Below are positions 14,069 to 23,187 of a stretch of DNA of 64,000 nt, piece after piece. Position numbers and translations under genes: made by a program. Origin of the DNA: Stenotrophomonas hibiscicola ATCC 19867 (GTDB taxonomy: Bacteria > Pseudomonadota > Gammaproteobacteria > Xanthomonadales > Xanthomonadaceae); contig NZ_KB907502.1 of assembly GCF_000382065.1 (NCBI RefSeq), positions 310,001-374,000 of the forward strand, written 5' to 3'. Position 1 is the stretch's first letter, and the number at the start of each line of letters is the position of its first letter. The notes beneath the pieces are model-generated. The model saw nothing but the letters and a program-made list of their open reading frames with translations, was not told the DNA's origin and did no database searches.

Positions 14069-16687
14069 GTGCATCGTCTTTCCCTCGTTGTCCGTCTGCT
14101 CCTGCTGCTGGTTGCAGCCTCCTCCTTCCCGGTAGCTGCAGCGCCGCTGCAGGCACAGTGGGAGTTCCGCATGCTGCCCGGCGACGCGCAGGGCGCCGCC
14201 CACCCAGGTCTGCAGCAATGGCGGGCGGCGACGGTGCCGGGCAGCGTGCACACCGACCTGCTGGCTCACGAATTGATCCGTGATCCGTATGTCGGTGCGC
14301 CCGAGGCCGAACTGCAGTGGATCGGCCTGGCTGCCTGGGAGTACCGCGCGCGCTTCGACGTCGATGCCGCGACGCTGTCCAGACCCAATGCCGAACTGCG
14401 CTTCGATGGGCTGGATACCTACGCCGAAGTCAGCCTCAACGGAAAGCCGCTGCTGCGCGCGGACAACGCACACCGCACGTGGCGTGCCCGGGTCGAAGGC
14501 CGCCTCCGTGCGAGCAAAAATGAACTGCAGATCGTGTTCCGTTCGCCGATCCGCACCCTGCTGCCGGGCGTGCAGGCAATGCCGCGCAAGATCGCTGGCA
14601 ACTACCCGTCGCCGTATGGCGATGAGCCGAAGGACGCGATGGTCGGCAACTTCGCGCGCAAGCCGGCCTACCACTTCGGCTGGGACTGGGGTCCGCGCTA
14701 TGTCACCGCCGGCGTCTGGCGCGGAATCGATCTGCAGGCTTGGGACGCGCACCGCCTGACCGATCTTGCGGTGCGCACGGATGCATTGAGCGCGGAGCAG
14801 GCGAAGCTGGCCGTGCTGCTGCGAGTGGAGCAGGGTGCGGCGGCGGGCTCGGCCGTGGTGAATGTGGATGTGCAGGATCCGCAGGGCCGCAACGTGGCCC
14901 AGGTGCAGCGCACGGTGCTGCTGAAGGCCGGCCAGAACAGCATCGAGGTTCCGGTTGAACTGGCCGATCCGCGGCGCTGGTGGCCAGTCGGCCACGGCGT
15001 GCAGGACCGCTACACGGTGCGGGCCCGCCTGGACCAAGGTGGCGCGCCGGAGCTGGTGCGCGAGCAGCGCATCGGCCTGCGCACGGTTGAACTGCGCCGC
15101 GAGGAAGACGGCAAGGGCGGGCAGGGCTTCGCTTTCGTCATCAACGGCGTGGAGATCTTCGCCAAGGGCGCCAATGTCATTCCGTTCGATGCCTTCCCCG
15201 CACGGGTCGACGCCGCGCGCCTGCGCCAGGTGCTGACCGCCGCACGCGACGCCAACATGAACATGCTGCGCAACTGGGGTGGCGGCTACTACGAGGACGA
15301 TGCGTTCTTCGACATCGCCGACGAACTGGGCCTGCTGGTCTGGCAGGACTTCATGTTCGGTGGTGGCATGCAGCCGGGCTACGATCCGGCCTTCCGTGCC
15401 AGCGTGGTGGCCGAGGCACGCGACAATGTGCGCCGGCTGCGCCATCACCCCAGCATCGTGCTGTGGTGTGGCAACAACGAGGAAGAAACCGCCTGGAAGG
15501 ACTGGGGCCACGGTCGCGACCTGAAGGCAGCCGACCCTGCGTTTGCAGCGAAGGTCTGGCAGGGCTATGTCGACCTGTTCGGCAATGATCTGCGTCAGGT
15601 AGTGGGGGAGGAGGGGCTGGGCGTGCCGTACTGGTCCAGCTCGCCCAGCAACGACCTGGACGAAAAGGCGAACGACTCGACCCGTGGCGACAAGCACTAC
15701 TGGCAGGTCTGGGGCAATCCGGCGCTGCCGGTGCAGGCTTACCTGCGCGAGACGCCGCGCTTCATGTCCGAGTACGGCCTGCAGGCATGGCCGTCGGTGG
15801 CCACCGTGGACCAGATCGCCACCCGCGCCGAGCAGCGCATCGACAGCCCGGTGATCCGCGCGCACCAGAAATTCATGGCCGGCGAGGGCAACAGCCGCCT
15901 GCTGCACTACATCGAACTGGGTTACGGCACGCCGAAGGACTTCGAGGACTTTGTCTACCTCAGCCAGGTGATGCAGGCCGATGGCATCGCGCTCGCCGCG
16001 TTGCACCATCGCGCTTCGCGGCCGTACACGATGGGCTCGCTGTACTGGCAGCTCAACGATGTCTGGCCGGGTGCTTCATGGTCCAGCGTGGACTACTTCG
16101 GTCGCTGGAAGGCGCTGCACTTCGCCGCGCGGCGCTTTTTCGCGCCGGTCACGGTAGCGGCGCTGCGCGATGAGGGCAGTACGCGGGTACGCCTGATCAA
16201 TGACGGTGCGGCGCTGGATGCACGTTGGCGGCTGCGGGTGATGGACGTGGAAGGGAAGGTGCTGCGCCGTCGCGAGGACGCGGTGACGCTGGCGGCGTCG
16301 GGTGTGACCTCGATCGGTGATTTCCGCGATGCCGAGCTGCTGGCCGGTGCCGACCCGAAGCGCACGGTGGCGGTGTTCGAGCTGCTGCAGAACGGGGCGG
16401 TGGGCGCGCGGCAGGTGGTCGGATTCGTCGAAGCCAAGGACCAGATGTTGCCGCGGCAGAAGCTCAAGGCCACGTTGTCCATCGAAGGCGACCACTATCG
16501 ACTACGGCTGGAAAGCGCGGCGTACGTGCGCGCGGCGTGGATTGATTTCGGTGCGTTGGATGTGCAGGTCGAAGACAACCTGCTGGACTTGCTGCCAGGC
16601 GAAACCCGCGATATCGCCGTACGCGGCCCGGTGGATCTGGTTACCCTGCGCGAAGCGCTGAAGGTGAAAACCCTCAACGATCGATGA
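14069..16687 (+). CDS. GH2 beta-mannosidase, secreted
   Basis: Removes terminal beta-linked mannose, for example the core Man-beta-1,4-GlcNAc of N-glycans or manno-oligosaccharides. The 872-aa protein has a signal peptide (LVVRLLLLLVAASSFPVAAA), an N-terminal sugar-binding domain, an Ig-like domain and a TIM barrel. The acid/base Glu is in LWCGNNEEE and the nucleophile Glu in FMSEYGLQAWPS. GTG start with AGGAG spaced 6 nt. Last gene of the mannoside locus; a hairpin with a T-run follows at 16785. Confidence 0.9.
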   Translation: MHRLSLVVRLLLLLVAASSFPVAAAPLQAQWEFRMLPGDAQGAAHPGLQQWRAATVPGSVHTDLLAHELIRDPYVGAPEAELQWIGLAAWEYRARFDVDAATLSRPNAELRFDGLDTYAEVSLNGKPLLRADNAHRTWRARVEGRLRASKNELQIVFRSPIRTLLPGVQAMPRKIAGNYPSPYGDEPKDAMVGNFARKPAYHFGWDWGPRYVTAGVWRGIDLQAWDAHRLTDLAVRTDALSAEQAKLAVLLRVEQGAAAGSAVVNVDVQDPQGRNVAQVQRTVLLKAGQNSIEVPVELADPRRWWPVGHGVQDRYTVRARLDQGGAPELVREQRIGLRTVELRREEDGKGGQGFAFVINGVEIFAKGANVIPFDAFPARVDAARLRQVLTAARDANMNMLRNWGGGYYEDDAFFDIADELGLLVWQDFMFGGGMQPGYDPAFRASVVAEARDNVRRLRHHPSIVLWCGNNEEETAWKDWGHGRDLKAADPAFAAKVWQGYVDLFGNDLRQVVGEEGLGVPYWSSSPSNDLDEKANDSTRGDKHYWQVWGNPALPVQAYLRETPRFMSEYGLQAWPSVATVDQIATRAEQRIDSPVIRAHQKFMAGEGNSRLLHYIELGYGTPKDFEDFVYLSQVMQADGIALAALHHRASRPYTMGSLYWQLNDVWPGASWSSVDYFGRWKALHFAARRFFAPVTVAALRDEGSTRVRLINDGAALDARWRLRVMDVEGKVLRRREDAVTLAASGVTSIGDFRDAELLAGADPKRTVAVFELLQNGAVGARQVVGFVEAKDQMLPRQKLKATLSIEGDHYRLRLESAAYVRAAWIDFGALDVQVEDNLLDLLPGETRDIAVRGPVDLVTLREALKVKTLNDR

Positions 16688-16708
16688 GGGCAGGTGAACC
16701 ATGTTCTG

Positions 16709-16765
16709 GTAGGTGTCAACCTTGGTTGACACATCGGCCGTATGCCAACCAAGGTTGGCAACTAC
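16709..16765. repeat. Inverted pair of SMAG-like palindromes
   Basis: GTAGGTGTCAACCTTGGTTGACAC and, inverted, GCCAACCAAGGTTGGCAACTAC. They lie between the convergent GH2 and mtnC genes. Confidence 0.7.
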
Positions 16766-16780
16766 CAGAAGCGGAGCCGG

Positions 16781-16816
16781 GTAGGTGCGGACCGTTGGTC
16801 CGCACACCTTTCTTTT
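16781..16816 (+). terminator. SMAG-derived hairpin acting as probable terminator of the mannoside operon
   Basis: GTAGGTGCGGACCGTTGGTCCGCAC forms a 9-bp GC stem with a 3-nt loop and is followed by ACACCTTTCTTTTTT. It fits a rho-independent terminator for plus-strand transcription, built from a GTAG-headed repeat. Confidence 0.5.
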
Positions 16817-17512
16817 TTACAGTTGGATCTGCTGGAAGTTCTCGACCCGCTCGTGGCCATTGGCGGCCTGGCCGGTGCGCGGCATCGGGTAGTCGTCGCG
16901 GCGGTCGATCAGGCGCGTCTGCAGGCCGGCTTCACGGGCGGCATCCAGCTCTTCCACCACATCGGACAGGAACAGGATCTCGCCGGCCGGTACGCCGATG
17001 GCCTGCACGATGCGGCGGTAGCTGTCGGTCTCGCGCTTGCCGCCGATCTCGGTATCGAACCAGCCCGACACCAGTGGGCTGAGGTCACCGGCATCGCTGA
17101 AACCGAAGAACAGCTTCTGCGCCGGCACCGAACCGGAGGAGTACACGTACAGCGGCAGGCCGGAAGCGTGCCAGCCCTTCAGCACCGGCGCTACTTCCGG
17201 GTAGAAGTGCGCGGTGTAGTCGCCACGGCGGTAGCCTTCGTCCCAGATCAGTCCCTGCAGCGCCTTCAGTGCGGTGTGCTTGCGGTCCTGGTCGATCCAG
17301 CCCTGCAGCGTTTCGGCCACCAGGCTGTCCTGGCAGGCACCGCCGATCTCGGTAGCCACCGCATCCAGCCAGCGGCGGACGTCCGGCTGCTGGCCATGCT
17401 CGGCGACAAACGCGGGCAACGCCTTGCGCGCATAGGGGAACAGCACGTTCTTGACGAACGAGATGCTGCTGGTGGTGCCTTCGATGTCGGTCAGGATGAC
17501 GCGGGCTTGCAT
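16817..17512 (-). CDS. mtnC: 2,3-diketo-5-methylthiopentyl-1-phosphate enolase-phosphatase
   Basis: Methionine salvage: enolises and dephosphorylates diketomethylthiopentyl phosphate to the acireductone. The 231-aa HAD-family protein has the E1 signature [23 protein letters not shown] (nucleophile Asp in TDIEGT), the phosphate-binding SSGS motif ([16 protein letters not shown]) and a C-terminal DVVEELDAA Mg site. It follows mtnD by 3 nt in the mtnB-mtnD-mtnC order, so it feeds directly from MtnB and passes its product to MtnD. Confidence 0.93.
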   Translation of the reverse strand: MQARVILTDIEGTTSSISFVKNVLFPYARKALPAFVAEHGQQPDVRRWLDAVATEIGGACQDSLVAETLQGWIDQDRKHTALKALQGLIWDEGYRRGDYTAHFYPEVAPVLKGWHASGLPLYVYSSGSVPAQKLFFGFSDAGDLSPLVSGWFDTEIGGKRETDSYRRIVQAIGVPAGEILFLSDVVEELDAAREAGLQTRLIDRRDDYPMPRTGQAANGHERVENFQQIQL

Positions 17513-17515
17513 GGA

Positions 17516-18073
17516 TCAGGACGCCTGGGTGGGTACGTAACGAGGGAACTTCTGCGCGATGTCGGTGCCGGTGAAATGACCCACCCAGCCGTCCGGCTCG
17601 GTGAAGAAGCGGATCGCCACGAAACTCGGTTCATCGCCCATGTCGAACCAGTGGGTGGTGCCATCGGGCACGGCGATCAGGTCGTCCTTCACGCACTCGA
17701 TCTCATAGACCTTGTCACCCACGTGCAGGGTGAACAGGCCGGAGCCGGCGACGAAGAAGCGCACCTCGTCTTCCTTGTGGAAGTGCTCGTCGAGGAACTT
17801 CTTGCGCAGCTCGGCGCGGTTCGGGTTGTCCGGGGCGATCGAGGCCACGTCCACGCTCTTGAAGCCGCGCTCGGCGACCAGGCGGTCGATGTCCGCACGG
17901 TAGGCGGCGAACACTTCCTCCTGGCTGGCGCCCGGCGCGACTGGCGCGGTGGCCTGCCAGCGCTCGAAGGTGACGCCGATCTTCTGCAGTTCGGCAGCGA
18001 TGACCGCGCCGTCCTGGGTGTCCAGCAGCGGCGATTCGGGGCGGGTGTCGTCGTAGATGCGCAGTCGGCTCAT
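17516..18073 (-). CDS. mtnD: Acireductone dioxygenase
   Basis: Oxidises the acireductone to the 2-keto acid precursor of methionine (Fe form). The 185-aa cupin has metal ligands in [13 protein letters not shown] and a later His in [11 protein letters not shown]. The start at 18073 ([13 protein letters not shown]) matches the family length; longer in-frame starts would extend into the gap before mtnB. Middle gene of the mtnBDC set. Confidence 0.93.
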   Translation of the reverse strand: MSRLRIYDDTRPESPLLDTQDGAVIAAELQKIGVTFERWQATAPVAPGASQEEVFAAYRADIDRLVAERGFKSVDVASIAPDNPNRAELRKKFLDEHFHKEDEVRFFVAGSGLFTLHVGDKVYEIECVKDDLIAVPDGTTHWFDMGDEPSFVAIRFFTEPDGWVGHFTGTDIAQKFPRYVPTQAS

Positions 18074-18164
18074 GGCGGCAGCTTGAACGTCTCGGGGGAA
18101 GACAGGGTAGCAGGGTGGGGGCGGGGCGCAGATTCCGGATCGGCATCTGCACCTGCGCGCCGGT

Positions 18165-18806
18165 TCAGCTGCGCAGCTTGCGCAGTTCCAGTTCGCAGTG
18201 GAACAGGAATTCGAACGCTTCCAGGTGGCGGCGTGCTTCGGCCATATCGCGGCCCCAGGCGTACAGCCCATGGCCGTCGATCAGGTAGCCCCACAGGTTC
18301 TGCCGGTCGAGCAGGTCATCGACCTGCTGCGAAAGCACGTTCATGTCCTGGGTATTGGCGAACACCGGCACGTCGATGGCCATCTCGTGGGTGCTGTTGC
18401 CGGCGAAGGCCTTCAGCAGCTCGTAACCCTCCAGGCGGATGTGGCCCTGCGGCGCATACAGGCGCGAGGCGATGGTCTGCACCGGCGAATGCGTATGCAG
18501 CACGCAGCCGACCTCCGGGAAGCGGCGGTACAGCTGGGTGTGCAGCAGGGTCTCGGCGGACGGGCGCAACGGACGGCCCACGGCCTGGCCGTCGAAGTCC
18601 ACCACCATGATGTCATCCTCGATCAGGCGGCCCTTGTCCTTGCCCGAGACGGTGATCGCCGCGTGGCGGTCGTCCAGGCGGTGGGAGAAGTTGCTGCTGG
18701 TGGCCGGGGTCCAGCCGGCGTGGGCCAGTTCGCGGATGTTGTCGATCAGCAGCTGGGCCAGTTCGCTCAGGCGCGCGGTGTCGTACGGGAAGGTGGGGGC
18801 GTTCAT
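18165..18806 (-). CDS. mtnB: Methylthioribulose-1-phosphate dehydratase
   Basis: Dehydrates methylthioribulose-1-phosphate in methionine salvage. The 213-aa class-II-aldolase-fold protein has the zinc-binding HTHSP motif, further ligands around the DGHGLYAWG segment, and substrate-site residues in [12 protein letters not shown]. Start [13 protein letters not shown] at 18806. The gap of 91 nt to mtnD has no terminator. mtnA and an upstream nucleosidase/phosphorylase are not in this window. Confidence 0.92.
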   Translation of the reverse strand: MNAPTFPYDTARLSELAQLLIDNIRELAHAGWTPATSSNFSHRLDDRHAAITVSGKDKGRLIEDDIMVVDFDGQAVGRPLRPSAETLLHTQLYRRFPEVGCVLHTHSPVQTIASRLYAPQGHIRLEGYELLKAFAGNSTHEMAIDVPVFANTQDMNVLSQQVDDLLDRQNLWGYLIDGHGLYAWGRDMAEARRHLEAFEFLFHCELELRKLRS

Positions 18807-18880
18807 GTCGGCGATTTTACTGGATTCGGCCAACGGCTGAGCCCCTCGTGGCTGGAGGCGGGGCTGGATTTCTTGCTTTG

Positions 18881-18982
18881 GCCGGGCGGGTGGGCTGTGC
18901 AGGGGACGCCGTGAACCCGTCCATGGGGGCTTGGCCGCGGCATCCATGCCGCGGACACCCCTGCACAGCCCACCCGCCCGGC
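18881..18982 (+). repeat. Nested-stem repeat element E
   Basis: A 102-bp stem with 25-nt complementary arms (GCCGGGCGGGTGGGCTGTGC and complement). The loop carries ACGCCGTGAACCCGTCC and the inner hairpin CCGCGGCATCCATGCCGCGG. Arms differ from A-D but the loop is conserved. The distal GGCAGGG palindrome of other copies is not visible. Confidence 0.8.
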
Positions 18983-19060
18983 CATGGACAGTTTCCGTGC
19001 GCGCCAGCCACGGAATGAAGAAGGAAGAGCGAAAAGCGGGTCGCGGCGCTGCGCTTGCTT

Positions 19061-19085
19061 GGAGCGGAGCATGGCTCCGCTCTAC
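19061..19085 (-). repeat. SMAG/REP palindrome
   Basis: GAGCGGAGCATGGCTCCGCTCTAC, CTAC at the right end, between elements E and F. Confidence 0.7.
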
Positions 19086-19129
19086 AGAGGATTCATCGAA
19101 CGGAGAAAATTCATTTCCCGGATGAATTC

Positions 19130-19152
19130 ATCCACGCATGGCGTGGATCTAC
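19130..19152 (-). repeat. SMAG/REP palindrome
   Basis: ATCCACGCATGGCGTGGATCTAC, identical to the copy at 6347-6369, in the equivalent place between paired nested-stem elements. Confidence 0.75.
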
Positions 19153-19176
19153 CGGACGCGCCGGGAGACTGTCAGG

Positions 19177-19350
19177 GGCAGGGAGGCATGGGTTCGCGGG
19201 GGTGTCAGCCGCATGGATGCGGCTGCCAAGCCTACATGGACGTACTTGCGGCGTCCCCCGCGAACCCATGCCTCCCCGCCAAACCCACAGTCCCGCTCTT
19301 GCCATTGCTCCGGCTTCAAAGGCGGGTGCAGGGCGGCAGGCCCTGCAATG
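19177..19350 (-). repeat. Nested-stem repeat element F
   Basis: A 104-bp stem at 19177-19280 with 26-nt arms (GGCAGGGAGGCATGGGTTCG and complement) that differ from all other copies. The inner hairpin is CAGCCGCATGGATGCGGCTG. A distal GGCTTCAAAGGCGGGTGCAGGGC segment follows, ending 10 nt before the permease stop codon. Confidence 0.8.
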
Positions 19351-19359
19351 CAAAACCCC

Positions 19360-20787
19360 TTACTTCCCCCGCAGGCGGCTGTGCCTGAAGCCGTAGCAGA
19401 AATAGATCACGAAACCGACGAAGGTCCAGACGCCCATCAGCATCCAGTTGTGCATCGTCATCGCCGACAGCAGCGCCAGGCAGCTCAGCACGCCCAGGCT
19501 GCAGATCAGCCAGGCCATCGGCATGCGGAACGGGCGCGGCAGGTCCGGCTGGGTGCGGCGCAGGATCAGCACGCCGGCACACACGGCGGCGAACGCGATC
19601 AGCGTACCCATCGAGGTCAGCTCGCCGAGGATGTCCAGCGGGAACAGTGCCGCCAGCAGCGCGATGCCGATGCCGGTGATCACCGTGTTGATGTGCGGGG
19701 TGCGGTACTTCGGGTGGATCTTGGTGAACACCGGCGGCAGCAGACCGTCGCGGCCCATGATCATGAAGATGCGCGGCTGGCCGATGATCATCACCAGCAC
19801 TACCGATGACAGGCCGACCAGCGCGCCGACCTCGACCACCCAGCGCAGCCAGCCCAGCTGCGGGTGTGCGGCCACGGCAGTCACCACCGGCTCGTCGGTG
19901 CCCAGCAGCTGGAACGGCACCAGGCCAGTCATCACTGCGGCCATCGCGATGTACAGCACGGTGCAGATCACCAGCGACAGCATCATGCCGATCGGCATGT
20001 CACGCTGCGGGTTCTTCGATTCCTGGGCCGCCACCGATACCGCCTCGAAACCGATGTAGGCGAAGAACACCATCGCCGCGCCACGCAGCACGCCTTCCAT
20101 GCCGTACTTGCCCGGGCCTTCATTGGCCGGAATGAACGGGGTCCAGTTGCTGGTGTCCACGTACTTCCAGCCGACCACGATGACCAGCACGATCAGGCCG
20201 GTCTTGAGCACGACCATTGCCATGTTCATCGCCGAGGACTTGCTGATGCCGACGTAGCACAGCCAGGTGAGCAACAGTACCAGTGCCGCGGCGGGCAGGT
20301 TGGCGATCGCGCCGGTGGGCCGCAGCTGTGCGTCCAGTGGCGCACTGACCAGCGCCGCCGGTAGATGGATGTCGAACTGGCTGAGCAGGCTGAGGAAGTA
20401 GCCGGTCCAGCTGACCGCCACCGCCGATGCAGAGACGCCGTATTCGAGCACCAGCATCCAGCCGATGAACCAGGCCGACAGTTCGCCGAAGGTGGCATAG
20501 GTATAGGTGTAGGCGCTGCCGGAGACCGGCACCATCGAGGCGAACTCGGCGTAGGCCAGCGCGCAGAAGGCGCAGCAGATGGCGGCCAGCACGAACGACA
20601 GCATGATCGCGGGGCCGGCGTGGTTGGCGGCCGCCTGGCCGGTGATGACGAAGATGCCGCCGCCGATCACCGCGCCGATACCCAGGGCGGTCAGGCCCCA
20701 GGGGCCGAGGTGGCGACGCAGGCTCAGGCCGTTGGCGTCTTCATGGGCGGCATGCGGGTGCTTGGTGGCCCACAGTTGCTTGAACAT
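19360..20787 (-). CDS. APC-family amino-acid permease (CAT/YfnA type), copy 1
   Basis: A 475-aa inner-membrane transporter of about 12 helices. It has the APC N-terminal motif GIGAVIGGGIFVITGQAAAN, and YIGFEAVSVAAQESKNPQRD, typical of cationic/branched amino-acid permeases of the YfnA group. The substrate is unknown. It lies downstream of a closely similar permease (20870-22345) in the same direction, separated by 82 nt and a hairpin, so it is probably a tandem duplicate. Confidence 0.88.
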   Translation of the reverse strand: MFKQLWATKHPHAAHEDANGLSLRRHLGPWGLTALGIGAVIGGGIFVITGQAAANHAGPAIMLSFVLAAICCAFCALAYAEFASMVPVSGSAYTYTYATFGELSAWFIGWMLVLEYGVSASAVAVSWTGYFLSLLSQFDIHLPAALVSAPLDAQLRPTGAIANLPAAALVLLLTWLCYVGISKSSAMNMAMVVLKTGLIVLVIVVGWKYVDTSNWTPFIPANEGPGKYGMEGVLRGAAMVFFAYIGFEAVSVAAQESKNPQRDMPIGMMLSLVICTVLYIAMAAVMTGLVPFQLLGTDEPVVTAVAAHPQLGWLRWVVEVGALVGLSSVVLVMIIGQPRIFMIMGRDGLLPPVFTKIHPKYRTPHINTVITGIGIALLAALFPLDILGELTSMGTLIAFAAVCAGVLILRRTQPDLPRPFRMPMAWLICSLGVLSCLALLSAMTMHNWMLMGVWTFVGFVIYFCYGFRHSRLRGK

Positions 20788-20833
20788 GTGTGGTGGTCTT
20801 GTCGAAGCGCGCCATGACCGGCGCGCGGGGAAA

Positions 20834-20862
20834 ACGGACGGGCCGGCGCGAGGCCGGCCCGT
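20834..20862 (-). terminator. Terminator-like hairpin between the two permease genes
   Basis: On the minus strand ACGGGCCGGC pairs perfectly with GCCGGCCCGT and is followed by CCGTTTTCC. The T-run is short, so termination may be partial. Confidence 0.6.
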
Positions 20863-20869
20863 AGGCGGA

Positions 20870-22345
20870 TCAGGGCGATTTGGCCAGCTTGCTGTTGCGG
20901 ATGCCGTAGCCCAGGTAGATCAGCAGGCCGAGCAGCGTCCAGCCCACGAACAGGTGCCAGTGCACCACGAACGCCTGCCAGAACAGGAACAGGCAGGTGG
21001 CCGCGCCCAGCGGGCAGATGATCCACACCATCGGCACGCGGAACGGGCGATGGATCTCCGGCTTGGAATAGCGCAGCACGAGCACGCCGATGCAGACCGT
21101 GGCGAAGGCAAGCAGGGTACCCATCGACACCAGTTCACCCAGCACGTTCAGCGGCACCAGGCCAGCCAGCGCGGCGGCGATCACGCCGACCACGATGGTG
21201 GCCACATACGGGGTACGGAAGCGGGTGTGGACCTTGCCGAAGAACTTCGGCAGCAGGCCGTCGCGGGAGATGGTGTAGGCGATGCGGGTCTGGCCCATCA
21301 TCATCACCAGCACCACGGAGGACAGGCCGGCGATGGCGCCGATCTCCACGAACGTCTTCAGCCAGGACAGGGTCGGGTAGGGCTCCAGCGCGGTCGCCAC
21401 CGGCTTGTCGGTGCCCAGCAGGTGATACGGCATCATGCCGGTCAGCACCGCACAGACGATGATGTAGACGAGGGTGCACACGGCCAGCGAGCCGAGCAGG
21501 CCGATCGGCATGTTGCGCTGCGGGTCCTTGGTTTCACCGGCGGCGGTGGAGACCGCATCGAAGCCGATGTAGGCGAAGAACACGATGGTGGCCGCGCGGA
21601 ACACGCCGCTCCAGCCGAACTCACCCGGCACGCCGGTGTTTTCCGGGATGAAGGGCTGCCAGTTGGCCGGGTCGATGTGGGCTGCGCCGATGCCGATGAA
21701 CAGGCAGATGACGGTGACCTTGATCGCCACGATGATCGCGTTGACGAAGGCCGACTGGGTCACGCCCACGTACAGCAGGCCGGACACCGCTGCCACGATC
21801 AGCACTGCCGGCAGGTTGAACAGCTTGCCGGAGGCGATGAACTCGCTGCCGGTCCAGGCAATCGGGGCCGCGCTCAGGGCATCCGGGAACGGCATGTGCA
21901 GCGTGGTGGTGATGAAGCTGATCAGGTAGGCCGACCAGCCCACCGCGACCGAGGCCGAAGCGAACAGGTATTCCAGCACCAGGCACCAGCCGATGAACCA
22001 GGCCATGCCTTCGCCGAGAGTGGCGTAGGAGTAGGAGTAGGCGCTGCCGGAGACCGGCATCATCGCCGCGAACTCGGCGTAGCACAGGCCCGCCAGGGCG
22101 CAGGCGAAACCGGCGATCACGAACGACAGCATGACCGCCGGGCCGGCGTGGTTGGCCGCGGCCTGGCCGGTCAGCACGAAGATGCCTGCGCCGATCACCG
22201 CACCCACGCCAAGCAGGATGAGGTGTTTAGCCGTGAGGGTCCGTTTCAACGTGGCTTCGCCGTCCAGGCTGCCTTCGATGGGTTCGCCAGCATCGACGTG
22301 CCCGGCCGGTTCAACCGGCTTGACCCTCAACAGAGCTTTCAGCAT
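20870..22345 (-). CDS. APC-family amino-acid permease (CAT/YfnA type), copy 2
   Basis: A 491-aa inner-membrane permease with LLGVGAVIGAGIFVLTGQAA at the first helix and YIGFDAVSTAAGETKDPQRN in the middle. Many segments match the neighbouring copy. It carries an extra hydrophilic N-terminus (about 35 residues, VKPVEPAGHVDAGEPIEGSL). The start at 22345 is set by AGGAAG 6 nt upstream. Divergent from the NUDIX gene. Substrate not assigned. Confidence 0.88.
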   Translation of the reverse strand: MLKALLRVKPVEPAGHVDAGEPIEGSLDGEATLKRTLTAKHLILLGVGAVIGAGIFVLTGQAAANHAGPAVMLSFVIAGFACALAGLCYAEFAAMMPVSGSAYSYSYATLGEGMAWFIGWCLVLEYLFASASVAVGWSAYLISFITTTLHMPFPDALSAAPIAWTGSEFIASGKLFNLPAVLIVAAVSGLLYVGVTQSAFVNAIIVAIKVTVICLFIGIGAAHIDPANWQPFIPENTGVPGEFGWSGVFRAATIVFFAYIGFDAVSTAAGETKDPQRNMPIGLLGSLAVCTLVYIIVCAVLTGMMPYHLLGTDKPVATALEPYPTLSWLKTFVEIGAIAGLSSVVLVMMMGQTRIAYTISRDGLLPKFFGKVHTRFRTPYVATIVVGVIAAALAGLVPLNVLGELVSMGTLLAFATVCIGVLVLRYSKPEIHRPFRVPMVWIICPLGAATCLFLFWQAFVVHWHLFVGWTLLGLLIYLGYGIRNSKLAKSP

Positions 22346-22478
22346 GCAGTACTTCCTAGTGATCGGATTGGGTGGGCCGCCGATACGTTGCCGGCAACCC
22401 TGGAATGGTGAAGGCCGCGCGAACGGCCCGCTGTATCTTAGCCAAAGCTGAAGCCAACGCACAAGCGCAATCGCAACA

Positions 22479-23093
22479 ATGAACGGCGATAATGAGCAGC
22501 ATTTTTCCAAACTCCGCCCATTCATGAGCCAGACCGCCGAAACCCTTGCCATGCTTGACGATCGCCTGCGTGGCCTGCTGCGGGACTATGCCCGCCGCGA
22601 GCCTGCCCACTACGCACTGGCTGCCGAATTCGGCACATTGTTGGACGATCCGGAAGATCCGTTCCGTCGTGAACGGCTGGCTGGTCACTTCACCGCCAGC
22701 TGCTGGCTGGTCAGTGCCGATGGCCAGCGCCTGCTGCTGACCCATCACCGCAAGCTGCAGCGCTGGCTGCAGCTGGGCGGCCACGCCGACGGCGACCGCG
22801 ACCTGGCCCAGGTCGCGCTGAAGGAGGCCGAGGAGGAGTCCGGCCTGAGCGGTCTGGTGCTGGAAAACCCGGCCATCTTCGACATCGACAAGCACTGGAT
22901 TCCGGAGCGCAAGGACGTACCGGGGCATTGGCACTACGACGTGCGTTTCGTGATCCGGGCGCTGGGTGGCGAGGCCTTCGTGCTCAGCGAGGAGTCGCTG
23001 GAGCTGGCCTGGCGGCCGGTGACCGAGGTCGCCGCCGATCCGGAATCGGATGAGTCGATGCAGCGCATGGCGCGCCGGTGGTTGGCGCGCTAG
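22479..23093 (+). CDS. NUDIX hydrolase
   Basis: A 204-aa hydrolase of a nucleoside-diphosphate-linked substrate. The Nudix box is present as GGHADG..D..LKEAEEESGL: the REUXEEXGU core is kept as KEAEEESGL, and the first Glu is replaced by Asp. No clear ribosome-binding site supports 22479; an in-frame ATG at 22524 (MSQTAETLAMLDD) gives a 189-aa protein and may be the true start. Substrate unknown. A SMAG pair lies just after the gene. Confidence 0.82.
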   Translation: MNGDNEQHFSKLRPFMSQTAETLAMLDDRLRGLLRDYARREPAHYALAAEFGTLLDDPEDPFRRERLAGHFTASCWLVSADGQRLLLTHHRKLQRWLQLGGHADGDRDLAQVALKEAEEESGLSGLVLENPAIFDIDKHWIPERKDVPGHWHYDVRFVIRALGGEAFVLSEESLELAWRPVTEVAADPESDESMQRMARRWLAR

Positions 23094-23099
23094 CAACCT

Positions 23100-23166
23100 G
23101 TAGAGCCGAGCCGATGCTCGGCTCGATGCGGGCCGGAACCGCAGCCGAGCATGGGCTCGGCTCTAC
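23100..23166. repeat. Inverted SMAG/REP pair
   Basis: GTAGAGCCGAGCCGATGCTCGGCT and, inverted, AGCCGAGCATGGGCTCGGCTCTAC, joined by about 19 nt. They lie between the convergent NUDIX and serA genes and could form a long hairpin that ends both transcripts. Confidence 0.85.
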
Positions 23167-23187
23167 ACGTGCAAGGCGGGATGCGCG

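Larger units (their letters stand above)
18807..19359. other. Gene-free repeat region between mtnB and the permease gene
   Basis: It holds nested-stem elements E and F in inverted orientation with two SMAG palindromes between them. No credible gene is present; the open frames here come from the repeats. The mtnB promoter must lie just right of 18806. Confidence 0.75.

Noticed and set aside
12776-16009. 1077-aa minus-strand open frame across the isomerase and GH2 genes
   Set aside because: It crosses two well-supported plus-strand genes and the repeat between them, and has no recognisable domain. Long antisense frames are expected at this GC content.
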